From: an uncultured Oscillospiraceae bacterium
GTDB taxonomy: Bacteria; Bacillota; Clostridia; Oscillospirales; Oscillospiraceae
Length of the DNA: 64,000 nt
Direction: 5' to 3'
Assembly (NCBI GenBank): GCA_947627715.1
Contig: CANQXK010000004.1
Span: 62,001-126,000 of the forward strand
Positions 32,431-41,373 of this stretch are shown here, piece by piece. The notes under the pieces are model-generated. The model was not told the DNA's origin. It saw nothing but the letters and a program-made list of their open reading frames with translations, and searched no databases. Within the stretch, counting starts at the first letter, position 1. Each line of letters begins with the position of its first letter. The translations under genes were made by a program, and so were the position numbers.

Positions 32431-34704
32431 GTGAGGAAGCTTGCGTGGTTTGCCTTCTCCTTCTCCTTTGGGGTGTTTCTGTGCCAATACCTGGTGCCGG
32501 TGCGGCTGAGGCTCCTGCTGGCGGGGGCGGCGGCTCTGCTGGGACTGATCCTCTACGCGCTCCTTCGGGGCGGCGGACGGCGGGCGGCTGTGGTGGCCGG
32601 CGTGGGGCTGGCCCTGGGATTTGCGTGGTGCTTCGGGTTTGACACCCTTATCTTCTCCGGGGCGCGGGCCATGGACGGGGCCACCGCCCAGGTCCGGGCG
32701 GAGGTGCTGGACTTCCCCGTGGAGACAGACCGGGGGTCCTATGTGGACGTGCGGCTCTCCGACAGCGCCGCCCACGGGCTGAAGGCGCGGGCCTATTTTT
32801 ATGAGGACGAGACGGACGGGCTGAGGCCGGGGGATGAGGTGGCCTTTGAGGCGCTTTTCTCCGCCTCGGACCGGGTGGGGGACGAGCCTGTGACCTCCTT
32901 CACCTCCAAGGGCATCTTCCTCTTTGCCCGGAGCGCCAGGGACCTGCAGGTCCTGGCCTCGCCGGGGATGCGCTTTCACAACTTCCACGTGTACCTGGCA
33001 AAGTCGATCCGGGAGAAGATCCGGGAGGCGTTCCCGGCGGACACGGAGGACTTCATGCTGGCCCTGCTCACCGGGGACAGGACGGGCCTCAACCGGGACG
33101 TGGAGACCACCGCCGCCATGGAGCGCGCCGGCGTGACCCACATCGTGGCCATCTCCGGGATGCACGTGTCCATTTTGGCGGGCTTTCTGCTGACGGTGCT
33201 GGGGCGCTCGCCCCTGGGCGTGGCGCTGACGATCCCGGTCCTGCTCATCTTTATGGCGGTGTCCGGGTTCTCCGCCTCGGTGGTGCGGGCGGTGGTGATG
33301 CAGGCGGCGGTGCTTCTGGCGCCTATGGTCTACCGGGAGAGCGACAGCCTGACCAGCCTCTCCCTGGCTATGCTCCTTTTACTGCTGGTGAACCCCTTCG
33401 CCGCAGCGGGGGTGGGCTTCCAGCTCTCCTTCGCCGCCACGCTGGGGATCATCCTCTTTACGCCCCGGTTCCAAAAGGCCCTCACCGCGCGGCTCCCCAA
33501 AAAGGGGGCGGGGCGGGCCGTGTGCCTGTGGCTGGCCGGGACGTTCTCCGCCACCCTGGGGGCGCTGCTGCTGACGCTGCCCATCTCGGCGCTCTATTTC
33601 GGGTGCGTGTCGCTTGTGTCGCCCCTGGTGAATCTTCTGATCCTGTGGGCGGTGTCCCCGGCGTTCCTCATAGGGGCGCTGGCGGTGGGTCTTTCGTTTT
33701 TGTGGCTGCCCCTGGGGCGGACGGCGGCCTTTTACCCCTCCCTCCTTGTCCGCTACATCCTCCTTGTGGTGAAGTTGGCGGCCCGTCCCTTCCTGGCGGC
33801 GGTGTATTTGGACGGGACGGCGGTGAAGCTGTGGTTTGCGGCGGTGTATCTGACGCTGTTGGGCTTCGCCGTCTTTCGTGTCAGCCCCCGGCGGCTCATT
33901 GCGCCCATGTCGGCGGCCACGGTGGCGCTGTGCGCCATATTCGTTGTGAAGGACGCCTCCGCCGCCGCCCGGCCCGGCTACACGCTGACGGCGCTGGACG
34001 TGGGGCAGGGGCAGAGCCTTGTGGTCACGGCGGGGCGGTATACCGCCATCGTGGACTGCGGCACCTCCTCCGGCGTGGACGCCGGGGAGACGGCGGAGCG
34101 GTTCGTGCGGGGCATGGGCCGTGGGCGCGTGGACCTTCTTGTGCTGACCCACTACCACGCCGACCACGCCAACGGGGTGGAGCGGCTGCTGGCCTCCCTG
34201 CAGGTGGAGGTCCTGGCGGTGCCGGAGCCGCGGTTTACCGAGAGCGAACTGGACGAGGAGATTTTGGCCGCCGCCGAGAGCGCCGGGTGCCGCGTCCTCT
34301 ACGTGGACGAGGACACGGCGGTGGAGCTGGGCGAGACGACCTTCAACCTCTTCCCGCCTCTGGGGATGGAGACGGAGAACGAGCGGGGGCTGACGGCCCT
34401 CATTTCAGGCGGGGACTTCGACACCCTCATCACGGGGGACGCCCCGGCGGAGCAGGAGATCCAGCTTGCGGGGAAGTACCGCCTGCCCGATACGGAGGTG
34501 CTTGTGGTGGGCCATCACGGCTCGGCCACGTCCACCACGGAGCGGCTGTTGAACGCGATAAGGCCGGAGACGGCGGTGATTTCCGTGGGGGAGAACAGCT
34601 ACGGGCACCCCGCCCCGGAGGTGCTGGACAGGCTGGAGGAGCGCGGGATCGCGGTCTTTCGGACGGACGAGAACGGAACGATTTCCATAAGGTCGGTGAG
34701 TTGA
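32431..34704 (+). CDS. comEC: ComEC/Rec2 family DNA-uptake channel
   Basis: A 757-aa polytopic protein that should form the membrane channel for single-stranded DNA in natural transformation. Residues 1-60 contain membrane segments, followed by an OB-like DUF4131 region (TAQVRAEVLDFPVET). The Competence domain (about 200-470) has DFMLALLTGDRTGL, THIVAISGMHVSILAGFLL and GFQLSFAATLGIILF. The C-terminal metallo-beta-lactamase-like domain has LDVGQGQSLVV and LTHYHADHANG. The start is GTG at 32431 behind AAAGGAGAAGGG. holA starts 2 bases after the stop. A ComEA-like protein lies at 40.2 kb. Confidence 0.95.
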   Translation: MRKLAWFAFSFSFGVFLCQYLVPVRLRLLLAGAAALLGLILYALLRGGGRRAAVVAGVGLALGFAWCFGFDTLIFSGARAMDGATAQVRAEVLDFPVETDRGSYVDVRLSDSAAHGLKARAYFYEDETDGLRPGDEVAFEALFSASDRVGDEPVTSFTSKGIFLFARSARDLQVLASPGMRFHNFHVYLAKSIREKIREAFPADTEDFMLALLTGDRTGLNRDVETTAAMERAGVTHIVAISGMHVSILAGFLLTVLGRSPLGVALTIPVLLIFMAVSGFSASVVRAVVMQAAVLLAPMVYRESDSLTSLSLAMLLLLLVNPFAAAGVGFQLSFAATLGIILFTPRFQKALTARLPKKGAGRAVCLWLAGTFSATLGALLLTLPISALYFGCVSLVSPLVNLLILWAVSPAFLIGALAVGLSFLWLPLGRTAAFYPSLLVRYILLVVKLAARPFLAAVYLDGTAVKLWFAAVYLTLLGFAVFRVSPRRLIAPMSAATVALCAIFVVKDASAAARPGYTLTALDVGQGQSLVVTAGRYTAIVDCGTSSGVDAGETAERFVRGMGRGRVDLLVLTHYHADHANGVERLLASLQVEVLAVPEPRFTESELDEEILAAAESAGCRVLYVDEDTAVELGETTFNLFPPLGMETENERGLTALISGGDFDTLITGDAPAEQEIQLAGKYRLPDTEVLVVGHHGSATSTTERLLNAIRPETAVISVGENSYGHPAPEVLDRLEERGIAVFRTDENGTISIRSVS

Positions 34705-34706
34705 GT

Positions 34707-35762
34707 ATGGCTTCCTACACCAAAAGGGAACAGGACAACACGGAATACGAGCGGCTGAAGGCGGACCTGAAGGCCGGAACGCCCAGGGGGGCGTATGTCT
34801 TTTACGGCGAGGAGCGGTATCTGCTGGCGGACGCCGTAAAGAAACTGCGGGACATGATCCCGGCGGAGACGGCGGAATTTAACCACCACAGGATGGACGG
34901 GCGCAGCTTCTCCCCGGACGCCTTCGCCGAGGCGGTGGACGCCCTGCCGGTGTTCGCGGAGCGGACGCTGATCGAGGTGAACGACGCGGACTTTGCAAAG
35001 CTTGGCGACGAGACGCGCCGCGCCATTGTCCAGACGCTTCGGGACGTGCCGGAGTACGCCTGCGTCGTGTTCGTCTGCCCGGAGGGGACGGCCCCGGACT
35101 GGCGGGCCGCGTCGTCCAAAGAGATCGCCTCCCTTGTCACCAAAGTGGAGTTTCAAAGGCTGGACGAGCAGAAGCTTGTGAGCTGGACGGCCCGGCGGCT
35201 GGCCGCCTCCGGGAAGAAGATGACCCGTCAGGCCGCGGAGCGGTTCGTGATGATGACCGGCGGGCTGATGACCAACATGGTCACCGAGCTTGAAAAGCTC
35301 TCCGCCTACTGCGCGGGGGACACCGTGGACGTGAAGGACGTGGAGCTTTTGGTGACGCCGGTGGCGGACGTAAAGACCTGGAAATTCACGGACACGGTGC
35401 TGAGACGCCGGGCGGACGACGCCTTTTCCCTCATGGGGGAGCTTCTGCGGATGCCGGATATGGACGGCTATACCGTGATCTACGCCCTGGCCGGGACGGT
35501 GCGGCAGCTGATGATCGCCCGCGTCTGCGCGCAAAAGCGGGTCTCGGTGAAGGAGTTTATGGCCCTGGCCGGCGTGCGCAGCGAGTACCCCGCCAAAAAT
35601 CTGATGAGCGCCGCCGGGGGCGTGACCCTCTCCCAGTGCGTCCAGGCGTGCAGGGCCGCCAACGAGACGCTTTTGCGCCTCAACAGCACCGGCGAGGACG
35701 AGACGGGCGCGGCCAAGGAGCTGACGGCCAGGGTCCTGCTGGCCCTGGGGGTGAGGGCGTGA
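34707..35762 (+). CDS. holA: DNA polymerase III delta subunit
   Basis: A 351-aa clamp-loader subunit that opens the beta sliding clamp. Typical features are YVFYGEERYLLADAVKKL near the start, DALPVFAERTLIEVNDADF, KMTRQAAERFVMMTGGLMTNMVTELEKL, VTPVADVKTWKFTDTVLRRR and the C-terminal collar (LRMPDMDGYTVIYALAGTVRQL, LMSAAGGVTL). Gene order comEC-holA is common in Firmicutes. Its stop overlaps the GTG start of rnmV (GTGA). Only 2 bases separate it from comEC, so translational coupling is likely. Confidence 0.94.
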   Translation: MASYTKREQDNTEYERLKADLKAGTPRGAYVFYGEERYLLADAVKKLRDMIPAETAEFNHHRMDGRSFSPDAFAEAVDALPVFAERTLIEVNDADFAKLGDETRRAIVQTLRDVPEYACVVFVCPEGTAPDWRAASSKEIASLVTKVEFQRLDEQKLVSWTARRLAASGKKMTRQAAERFVMMTGGLMTNMVTELEKLSAYCAGDTVDVKDVELLVTPVADVKTWKFTDTVLRRRADDAFSLMGELLRMPDMDGYTVIYALAGTVRQLMIARVCAQKRVSVKEFMALAGVRSEYPAKNLMSAAGGVTLSQCVQACRAANETLLRLNSTGEDETGAAKELTARVLLALGVRA

Positions 35763-36376
35763 GGCCCCGCGTCGCCGAGGCCATCGTGGTGGAGGGGCGG
35801 TACGACAAGAATACCCTCAGCCGCATTGTGGACGCCGTGATCGTGGAGACACGCGGCTTCGGGGTCTTTTCCGACGCGGAGCTTGTGTCGCTTATACGGA
35901 CGCTGGCAAGGGCGCGGGGCGTGGTGATCCTCACCGACTCCGACTCCGCCGGGTTCCTCATCCGGGGCTGCCTGAAGGGGCGGCTGGCGGGGGAGAACGT
36001 GAAGCACGCCTATATCCCGGACCTGTACGGCAAGGAAAAGCGCAAGCGCGCGCCCTCGAAGGAGGGCAAGCTGGGGGTGGAGGGCGTGCCGGGGGAGGTC
36101 CTGCTGGAGGCCCTGCGCCGCGCCGGAGCCACCTTTGAGCAGGAGGACGCCGCCCCCGTCCGCGGCGGCCTCACCAAGACGGATTTTTACGAGCTGGGCC
36201 TCTCAGGCGGGCCGGACAGCGCGATGAGGCGGGCGGAGCTTTTGAAAAAGCTGGGCTTTCCCGCCCGCATGACGGCCAACGCCCTTTTGGACGCGGTGAA
36301 CGCGCTGATGGACAGACCCGCCCTGGAGCGGCTCATGAAAGACGCTCCTCCACCAGAAGCGCCCCCAGATGCGTAA
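35759..36376 (+). CDS. rnmV: Ribonuclease M5 (toprim domain)
   Basis: A 205-aa protein that in Firmicutes matures 5S rRNA. The toprim motif is at the start (AEAIVVEGRYDKNTL, catalytic Glu), then VVILTDSDSAGFLIRG with the DxD pair, and HAYIPDLYGKEKRKRAPSKEGKLGVEGV. The C-terminal domain (LTKTDFYELGLSGGPDSAMRR) is typical. The start is GTG at 35759, overlapping the holA stop; a longer frame from 35636 would overlap holA. Its 3' end overlaps a convergent small membrane protein gene by 44 bases. Confidence 0.92.
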   Translation: MRPRVAEAIVVEGRYDKNTLSRIVDAVIVETRGFGVFSDAELVSLIRTLARARGVVILTDSDSAGFLIRGCLKGRLAGENVKHAYIPDLYGKEKRKRAPSKEGKLGVEGVPGEVLLEALRRAGATFEQEDAAPVRGGLTKTDFYELGLSGGPDSAMRRAELLKKLGFPARMTANALLDAVNALMDRPALERLMKDAPPPEAPPDA

Positions 36377-36584
36377 GGAGCAGTACCCCCAGAGGGGCGC
36401 GGTAGAGGTCCGCCGCCAGGCGGTGGATATGTACGTTGTGGGCGCTCAGGGGTCCCGCGTGAAGCACTAAGGCCAGCGAGGCGGCCAGAAGCGCGCACGA
36501 GAGGACCAGGCCCCCCTTGATCAGCCCGTAGGCCGGGGGCGATAGAACCCGGCGGCGGGGCCATTTTCCTGTCGGTCTGCGCAT
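36333..36584 (-). CDS. Small membrane protein of unknown function
   Basis: An 83-aa protein: basic MRRPTGKWPRRR, then two hydrophobic stretches (about 23-44, GGLVLSCALLAASLALVL, and 64-78, PLGVLLLTHLGALLV). I do not recognise it. GGAGGGAGACGT precedes the ATG, which supports it being a real gene. It converges on rnmV and their 3' ends overlap (36333-36376). Confidence 0.6.
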   Translation of the reverse strand: MRRPTGKWPRRRVLSPPAYGLIKGGLVLSCALLAASLALVLHAGPLSAHNVHIHRLAADLYRAPLGVLLLTHLGALLVEERLS

Positions 36585-36708
36585 ACGTCTCCCTCCCTGT
36601 ATCCATTGTAAGGGCGGCGGCGTGGGTTTTCAATGCAAAAATATTTCCTGCCGGGGGAGAAAAAATTTGAAAAAAATCGAGAAAGTTATGTACAACAGGC
36701 GGGTTCTT

Positions 36709-36717
36709 TGATATAAT
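36709..36717 (+). promoter_or_regulatory. Extended -10 promoter of nrdR
   Basis: TGATATAAT is an extended -10 with a perfect hexamer; TGTACA at 36689 is a partial -35. It lies 34 bases before the nrdR start. Confidence 0.6.
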
Positions 36718-36750
36718 AAAAGGTAGTTTTTTGACGGGAGGCATAGACAG

Positions 36751-37200
36751 ATGAGGTGTCCGTACTGCGGTTTTTCTGAGAGCAAGGTGATCGACTCGCG
36801 CCCCACGGAGGACAGCATCAGACGCCGCCGGGAGTGTATGTCCTGCGGAAAGAGGTTCACTACCTATGAATCCGTGGAGCGGATGCCCATTGTGGTGGTG
36901 AAGAAGGACGGCAGCCGTCAGGCGTTCGACCGGGTGAAGATCATCAACTCCATGCTCCACGCCTGCGAAAAGCGCACCGTGGGGCTTTCGGAGATCGAGG
37001 CCGTCGCCAACGAGATCGAGCAGGAGGCGCAGAACTACCCGGAGCGGGAGATCCCTTCCAGCTACATCGGGGAGTTGGTGATGCGCCACCTCAAGCAGCT
37101 GGACGAGGTGGCCTATGTGCGCTTCGCCTCGGTGTACCGGCAGTTTAAGGACATCAACACCTTCATGGAGGAGCTGAACAAGCTGCTCATGGAGAAGTGA
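36751..37200 (+). CDS. nrdR: Transcriptional repressor NrdR
   Basis: A 149-aa regulator of ribonucleotide reductase genes. It has a zinc ribbon ([18 protein letters not shown] ... [16 protein letters not shown]) and an ATP-cone ([17 protein letters not shown]) that senses ATP/dATP. Full family length. No nrd genes are in the window. GGGAGG precedes the ATG. Confidence 0.97.
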   Translation: MRCPYCGFSESKVIDSRPTEDSIRRRRECMSCGKRFTTYESVERMPIVVVKKDGSRQAFDRVKIINSMLHACEKRTVGLSEIEAVANEIEQEAQNYPEREIPSSYIGELVMRHLKQLDEVAYVRFASVYRQFKDINTFMEELNKLLMEK

Positions 37201-37230
37201 CCCTGCCGGAATAAGCCCAAAACGAAAAAG

Positions 37231-37262
37231 CCCCCCGGTCCTTGCGTTGGAGGACCGGGGGT
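37231..37262. terminator. Terminator between nrdR and the AEC transporter
   Basis: CCCCCGGTCC and GGACCGGGGG form a 10-bp stem. AAAAAG on the left gives the minus strand a T tract, so it better serves the AEC transporter gene while also ending nrdR. Confidence 0.75.
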
Positions 37263-37326
37263 AAGCTTGTCTATGGGGGCATCAAAGGAGGGCGGCCCTC
37301 CTTACGCCGGGCGTTATCGGCCCAGG

Positions 37327-38265
37327 CTAAAAGAGGACGAGGTTGGACATGACGGCGATGAAGAGAAAGACGGTGACGATGCTGAAAACGGTGGTCAGCG
37401 CCACGATCTCCCCGGCCAGGCGTACGTTGCCGCCCAGAGTCTGGGCCATGGGGGTGGAGGCCACGGCGGTGGGGGAGGCGAAGACCGCCAGCAGAGCCGC
37501 CATGGCGGGACCTCTATAGCCCAGCAGGGCGAGGAAGGTGAGGCACACCGCCGGGACGGCCACCAGTTTGCAGAACACCGCCGCCAGCAGGCGGCCCCTG
37601 TGGCTGACCATGCTCTTGAGCGAGAGCATCCCGCCCAGGACCACTAAGGCCAGGGGGGAGGCCAGCTCCCCCAGGGTGACCAGCGGGGCGCAGAGCAGCT
37701 CCGGGAGGCGAATGCCGGTGAGATTCACGGCCCCGCCCAGAAGTCCGGCCAGGACCAGGGGGTTCTTGGCGATCTGCCACAGGGTCTTTTTCCAGTTCAC
37801 CTTCCCGCCGCGCATGACCTCAAAATCAATGACGGCGAGGATGTTCAGCAGTGGGACCACCACCACGAAGAGGGCGGCCATGATGGCCGCGCCCGTCTCC
37901 CCGGCGATGGAGCGGCTGATAACGGTTCCAAAGAGGACGGTGTTGGAGCGGTAGATGCCCTGGGCCACGGTGGGGACGTCGGCCCGGTCGGGGATGGTGC
38001 GCTTGCATATGAGCAGCGCCGTCACGAAGGTGAGGGTGATAAGCCCCGCCGTCCACGCCGTCAGCGGTCCGTCCACGGCGGAGCTTAAGTCGGCGCGGTA
38101 GATGTCAAAGAAGAGCGACAGGGGGATCAGCACCTTGAAAATAACGTCGTTGAGTTCCTTCAGGGTGTCCTGGGAGAAAAGCCCCAGCAGCCGGATGAGG
38201 ACGCCCACGCCCATATAGATCATCAGCGGCACCACCACGTTGAAGGCCAGGGTGAAGCCCTGCAT
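37327..38265 (-). CDS. AEC (auxin efflux carrier) family transporter
   Basis: A 312-aa protein with about ten membrane segments in two inverted halves, as in AEC permeases that move organic anions such as malate or malonate. Visible: FNVVVPLMIYMGVGVLIR, LKELNDVIFKVLIPLSLFFDIY, NTVLFGTVI, ASPLALVVLGGMLSL and ASPTAVASTPMAQTLGGN near the end. Possible starts are GTG 38274, ATG 38271 and ATG 38265; the last has GAGG at good spacing. The substrate is not predictable. Confidence 0.9.
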   Translation of the reverse strand: MQGFTLAFNVVVPLMIYMGVGVLIRLLGLFSQDTLKELNDVIFKVLIPLSLFFDIYRADLSSAVDGPLTAWTAGLITLTFVTALLICKRTIPDRADVPTVAQGIYRSNTVLFGTVISRSIAGETGAAIMAALFVVVVPLLNILAVIDFEVMRGGKVNWKKTLWQIAKNPLVLAGLLGGAVNLTGIRLPELLCAPLVTLGELASPLALVVLGGMLSLKSMVSHRGRLLAAVFCKLVAVPAVCLTFLALLGYRGPAMAALLAVFASPTAVASTPMAQTLGGNVRLAGEIVALTTVFSIVTVFLFIAVMSNLVLF

Positions 38266-38370
38266 ATCCATCACCTCAAAATTCAGCCTCCGCGCAACAG
38301 GGTCTGCCCGGCGCGGGACGGGCGTGAAAAATCCCCGGAATTCCGTTCTGCGGCCTTCCGGGGAGGGAAG

Positions 38371-39990
38371 TCATTTTTTCCTGGTCTCCTGGTCGCGCTT
38401 GCGGAAGATTGCCTCGATCTCCTCGAAGGTGAGGCCCGTGGTGGTCTCCGCCGGGCGCTGAGGCCGCGTCTGGGGGACGGCGTCCCGCGGAGCGGCGCTG
38501 TCCTGCCGGACGGTATCGTCCCGGCGGGGGACGTCGGAGGCGGCGCGGACGGAGACGCTTTCCGGGCGGGGCGCGGCGGGGACCGATTCCTCCGGGACGT
38601 TCTGCCCACGGCGGTACTCCTGCACCCGGCGGCGGGCCAGGTCTGCGGCGACACGCCGCTTGTTGGCGCGGCGGATGTTGTAGTATATGATGAAGGCGAT
38701 GTAGAGGATGATCAGTACCACAAGGACGGTGATGGCCAGCCTCACATACTTGTTGCGCAGGGTGCTTCTGATCTCCGAGCCGATGTACGCGGCGCGGTCA
38801 AGCTCCACGGCGGTGTTGGTCACCAGCCGGACGGAGCCGTAATCGCGGCCCTGGAAGGTCACGGACACCTCCCCCATGACGCGGCCCTCCTCCACCGGGG
38901 CCACCAGGGGTTCGTCGCTGAGCAGGGTGTGGTGAAGCTCCACCTGGCTCAGGTCCGCGTCCCTGGGCAGCAGGGCGGTGATCTTCTCCTCCGGGCGCAG
39001 GACCACGGAGGACACGCCCAGCCCCAATTTGACGGGGACCTCGTCGATGAGCTTCAGGGTGCTGAGAAGGTCGGTATACACGAAGTTGTCAAAGCCCCAG
39101 TTCATGAGGTTTTTGGTGTCGCTGAAGCTCTGCACCATGGTCCGCCCGTCCTCGGCGGTATAGGACTGCGCGCCCAGCACCACGCTCAGGAGGGTCCGGC
39201 CGTCCTTGGAGGCGGTGGCGATGGCGCAGTACCCGGCGGCGTCGGTGTACCCGGTCTTGACGCCGGAGGCGTATTCGTAGAAGTAGGCGCTCTGGGCGTT
39301 GAGAAGGCTGTTGCCGTTGCGAATGACGCGGGACGGGTTCAGGTTGGTGTCCGGGATGGCGTAGCTCTCCGTGGAGCAAAGGCGCTTGAAGAGGTTGTGT
39401 TTCCACGCGGCGCTGGTGATGAGGTAGAGGTCATAGGCGGTGGAGTAGCTGTGCTCGTTGGGCAGGCCGTGGGTGTTGGCGAAGTTGGTGCCGGTACAGC
39501 CCAACTCGATGGCCCTGGCGTTCATGGCCGCCACAAAGGAGACGACGCTGCCGGAGACCCGCTGGGCGATGGCGTTGCACGCCTCGTTGCCGGAGGTGAG
39601 CATGACGCTGTACAAAAGCGCCTCGAAGGGGACCTGCTCGCCGGGGGAGAAGGCCCCGGAGTTGTCGCCGGAGCCGACGTCGAAGAAAGCGTCCTCCGTC
39701 ACGTCCACAAGGTCCGTGAGGGCCACGTCGCCGCGCTCATACGCCTCGATGCCCAACAGCACCGTCATGATCTTCACCATGCTGGCGGGGGCGCGGGTGT
39801 CCCGCTCGCCCTTGGCGTAGAGGACCTGGTCCTCGTCCAGGTCCACGAGCAGGGCGGCGGCGGACTCAGCCGCCGGGGCGTCCTCGGCCCGGACCTCCGG
39901 CCCCGAAAGGGCCAGAAGCGGCGCGCACAGCGAGAGAAGGCACAAGGTCAGCGCGGTGAGGCGGAATGCTTTTTTTCGTAAAACGTTCAT
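38371..39990 (-). CDS. D-alanyl-D-alanine carboxypeptidase (low-molecular-weight PBP)
   Basis: A 539-aa membrane-anchored D,D-carboxypeptidase that trims stem pentapeptides outside the cell. The signal sequence is about residues 1-36. The catalytic S-x-x-K is in APASMVKIMTVL, the second motif is TSGNEACN and KTG is in GVKTGYTDAAGYC. A DacA-type C-terminal beta domain follows. A C-terminal membrane helix (YVRLAITVLVVLIILYIAF) leads to a cytoplasmic Arg/Pro-rich tail of about 100 residues, longer than usual and probably disordered. A weak ribosome binding site (GGAG) precedes the ATG. A sporulation (DacF) or vegetative (DacA) role cannot be decided. Confidence 0.93.
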   Translation of the reverse strand: MNVLRKKAFRLTALTLCLLSLCAPLLALSGPEVRAEDAPAAESAAALLVDLDEDQVLYAKGERDTRAPASMVKIMTVLLGIEAYERGDVALTDLVDVTEDAFFDVGSGDNSGAFSPGEQVPFEALLYSVMLTSGNEACNAIAQRVSGSVVSFVAAMNARAIELGCTGTNFANTHGLPNEHSYSTAYDLYLITSAAWKHNLFKRLCSTESYAIPDTNLNPSRVIRNGNSLLNAQSAYFYEYASGVKTGYTDAAGYCAIATASKDGRTLLSVVLGAQSYTAEDGRTMVQSFSDTKNLMNWGFDNFVYTDLLSTLKLIDEVPVKLGLGVSSVVLRPEEKITALLPRDADLSQVELHHTLLSDEPLVAPVEEGRVMGEVSVTFQGRDYGSVRLVTNTAVELDRAAYIGSEIRSTLRNKYVRLAITVLVVLIILYIAFIIYYNIRRANKRRVAADLARRRVQEYRRGQNVPEESVPAAPRPESVSVRAASDVPRRDDTVRQDSAAPRDAVPQTRPQRPAETTTGLTFEEIEAIFRKRDQETRKK

Positions 39991-40199
39991 TTCAAATCTC
40001 CGGCAATAAAGTGGTGGACAAAGCCGATTTTTTATTGTAAAATAAGAAGGCGGAGGCGCGGTGTGCGCCTACTCCCTATAATAACGTTTTTCCGCTTCAA
40101 AATCAAGGTAAAATGTCGAATTTAAATTTTTTTAGGCGAAGGGCCGCGCTCTCCCCGCTCCGGCCCGCGCCGGGGACGAAATCAAGGGGGATCTGACGG

Positions 40200-40550
40200 A
40201 TGAAGCGCAAAGCTGTGGAGCTTGTCTTTCTCGGCCTTGCCGTGGGGGCGGTCTTTTTCACGGCGGGATATTTTACGGGCCGCCGGGGCGGCGGGGACAT
40301 CGCCGTGACGGTGGAAAACCGCGTGGTGGAGCCTGTGGGAGAGGCCGCGGCGGAGCCGGGGGTCATCGACCTCAACACGGCGGGGCGCTGGCAGCTCATG
40401 AGCCTCCCCGGCGTCGGGGAGACGCTGTCCGGGCGGATCCTGGACTACCGGGAGGAGCACGGGGCCTTCACCTACAAGGAGGAGCTGCTGGCCGTGCCGG
40501 GCATCGGGGAGACGCTGTATGAGGCCATCGCCGATTTGGTCACCGTCTGA
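40200..40550 (+). CDS. ComEA-like helix-hairpin-helix protein
   Basis: A 116-aa membrane-anchored protein. Residues 5-26 form one helix (AVELVFLGLAVGAVFFTAGYF). The C-terminal half is a ComEA-type (HhH)2 domain: IDLNTAGRWQLMSLPGVGE, RILDYREEHGAFTYKEELL and AVPGIGETLYEAIADLVTV. ComEA binds double-stranded DNA for uptake. This is shorter than B. subtilis ComEA and lacks the SLBB-type region. With comEC at 32.4 kb it could serve transformation, but it is not in the same operon. Confidence 0.87.
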   Translation: MKRKAVELVFLGLAVGAVFFTAGYFTGRRGGGDIAVTVENRVVEPVGEAAAEPGVIDLNTAGRWQLMSLPGVGETLSGRILDYREEHGAFTYKEELLAVPGIGETLYEAIADLVTV

Positions 40551-40628
40551 CGGCGGGACATAGGATGCCGCAAAGGGCCGCGCCGCCGGACAGGGGCGCG
40601 GACGGGAATATAAGGTTGAGGTGACGAT

Positions 40629-41309
40629 ATGAAGATACTTGTGGTGGACGATGAGAAGCTGTTGGTGCGGGGCATCAAATTCAATCTTGAGAACGAGGGC
40701 TACCAGGTGGAGACGGCCTACGACGGGGAGGAGGGGCTGAACCTGGCCAGGACGGGGGACTTTGACCTCATTATCCTGGACCTGATGATGCCCAAGCTCT
40801 CCGGCCTTGAGGTGTGCATGAGGCTCCGGGAGACCTCCAGCGTGCCCATCATCATGCTCACCGCCCGCTCGGACGACATGGACAAGATCATCGGCTTTGA
40901 GTACGGGGCGGACGACTACGTGACAAAGCCCTTCAACATTTTGGAGCTGAAGGCGCGGGTGCGGGCGCTTCTGCGCCGCTCGGCCCTGAAGGCCCAGGCG
41001 GAGGAGCAGAACCTCATCTCCATCGGCCCCATCGCCATCGACTGCGAGCGGCGCATGGCCTTCAAAAGCGGCGAGAGCGTGGAGCTGACGGGCCGGGAGT
41101 TCGACGTGATCGAGCTTCTGATGAAAAATCCGGGGCGGGTGTACAGCCGGGAGAACCTGCTGAACATCATCTGGGGCTACGACTTCCAGGGGGACATCCG
41201 CACCGTGGACGTGCACGTCCACCGCCTCCGGGAGAAGCTGGAGGCCAATCCCGCCGAGCCGGAGTATATCATCACCAAATGGGGGGTCGGGTACTATTTC
41301 AAGGGCTGA
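40629..41309 (+). CDS. OmpR/PhoB-family response regulator
   Basis: A 226-aa regulator. The receiver has VVDDEK, phospho-acceptor Asp in LIILDLMMP, Thr in IIMLTAR and Lys in DDYVTKPF. The winged helix has VELTGREFDVIELLMKNPG and the VDVHVHRLREKLE recognition helix. The overlapping or adjacent histidine kinase is its partner. AGGTGACGAT precedes the ATG. Targets are unknown. Confidence 0.95.
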   Translation: MKILVVDDEKLLVRGIKFNLENEGYQVETAYDGEEGLNLARTGDFDLIILDLMMPKLSGLEVCMRLRETSSVPIIMLTARSDDMDKIIGFEYGADDYVTKPFNILELKARVRALLRRSALKAQAEEQNLISIGPIAIDCERRMAFKSGESVELTGREFDVIELLMKNPGRVYSRENLLNIIWGYDFQGDIRTVDVHVHRLREKLEANPAEPEYIITKWGVGYYFKG

Positions 41310-41373
41310 GGGCGGACGCCGCCTGTTTATCAGCCTCCGAACGAAGTACCTGCTGACGTATCTGCTGGTCACG

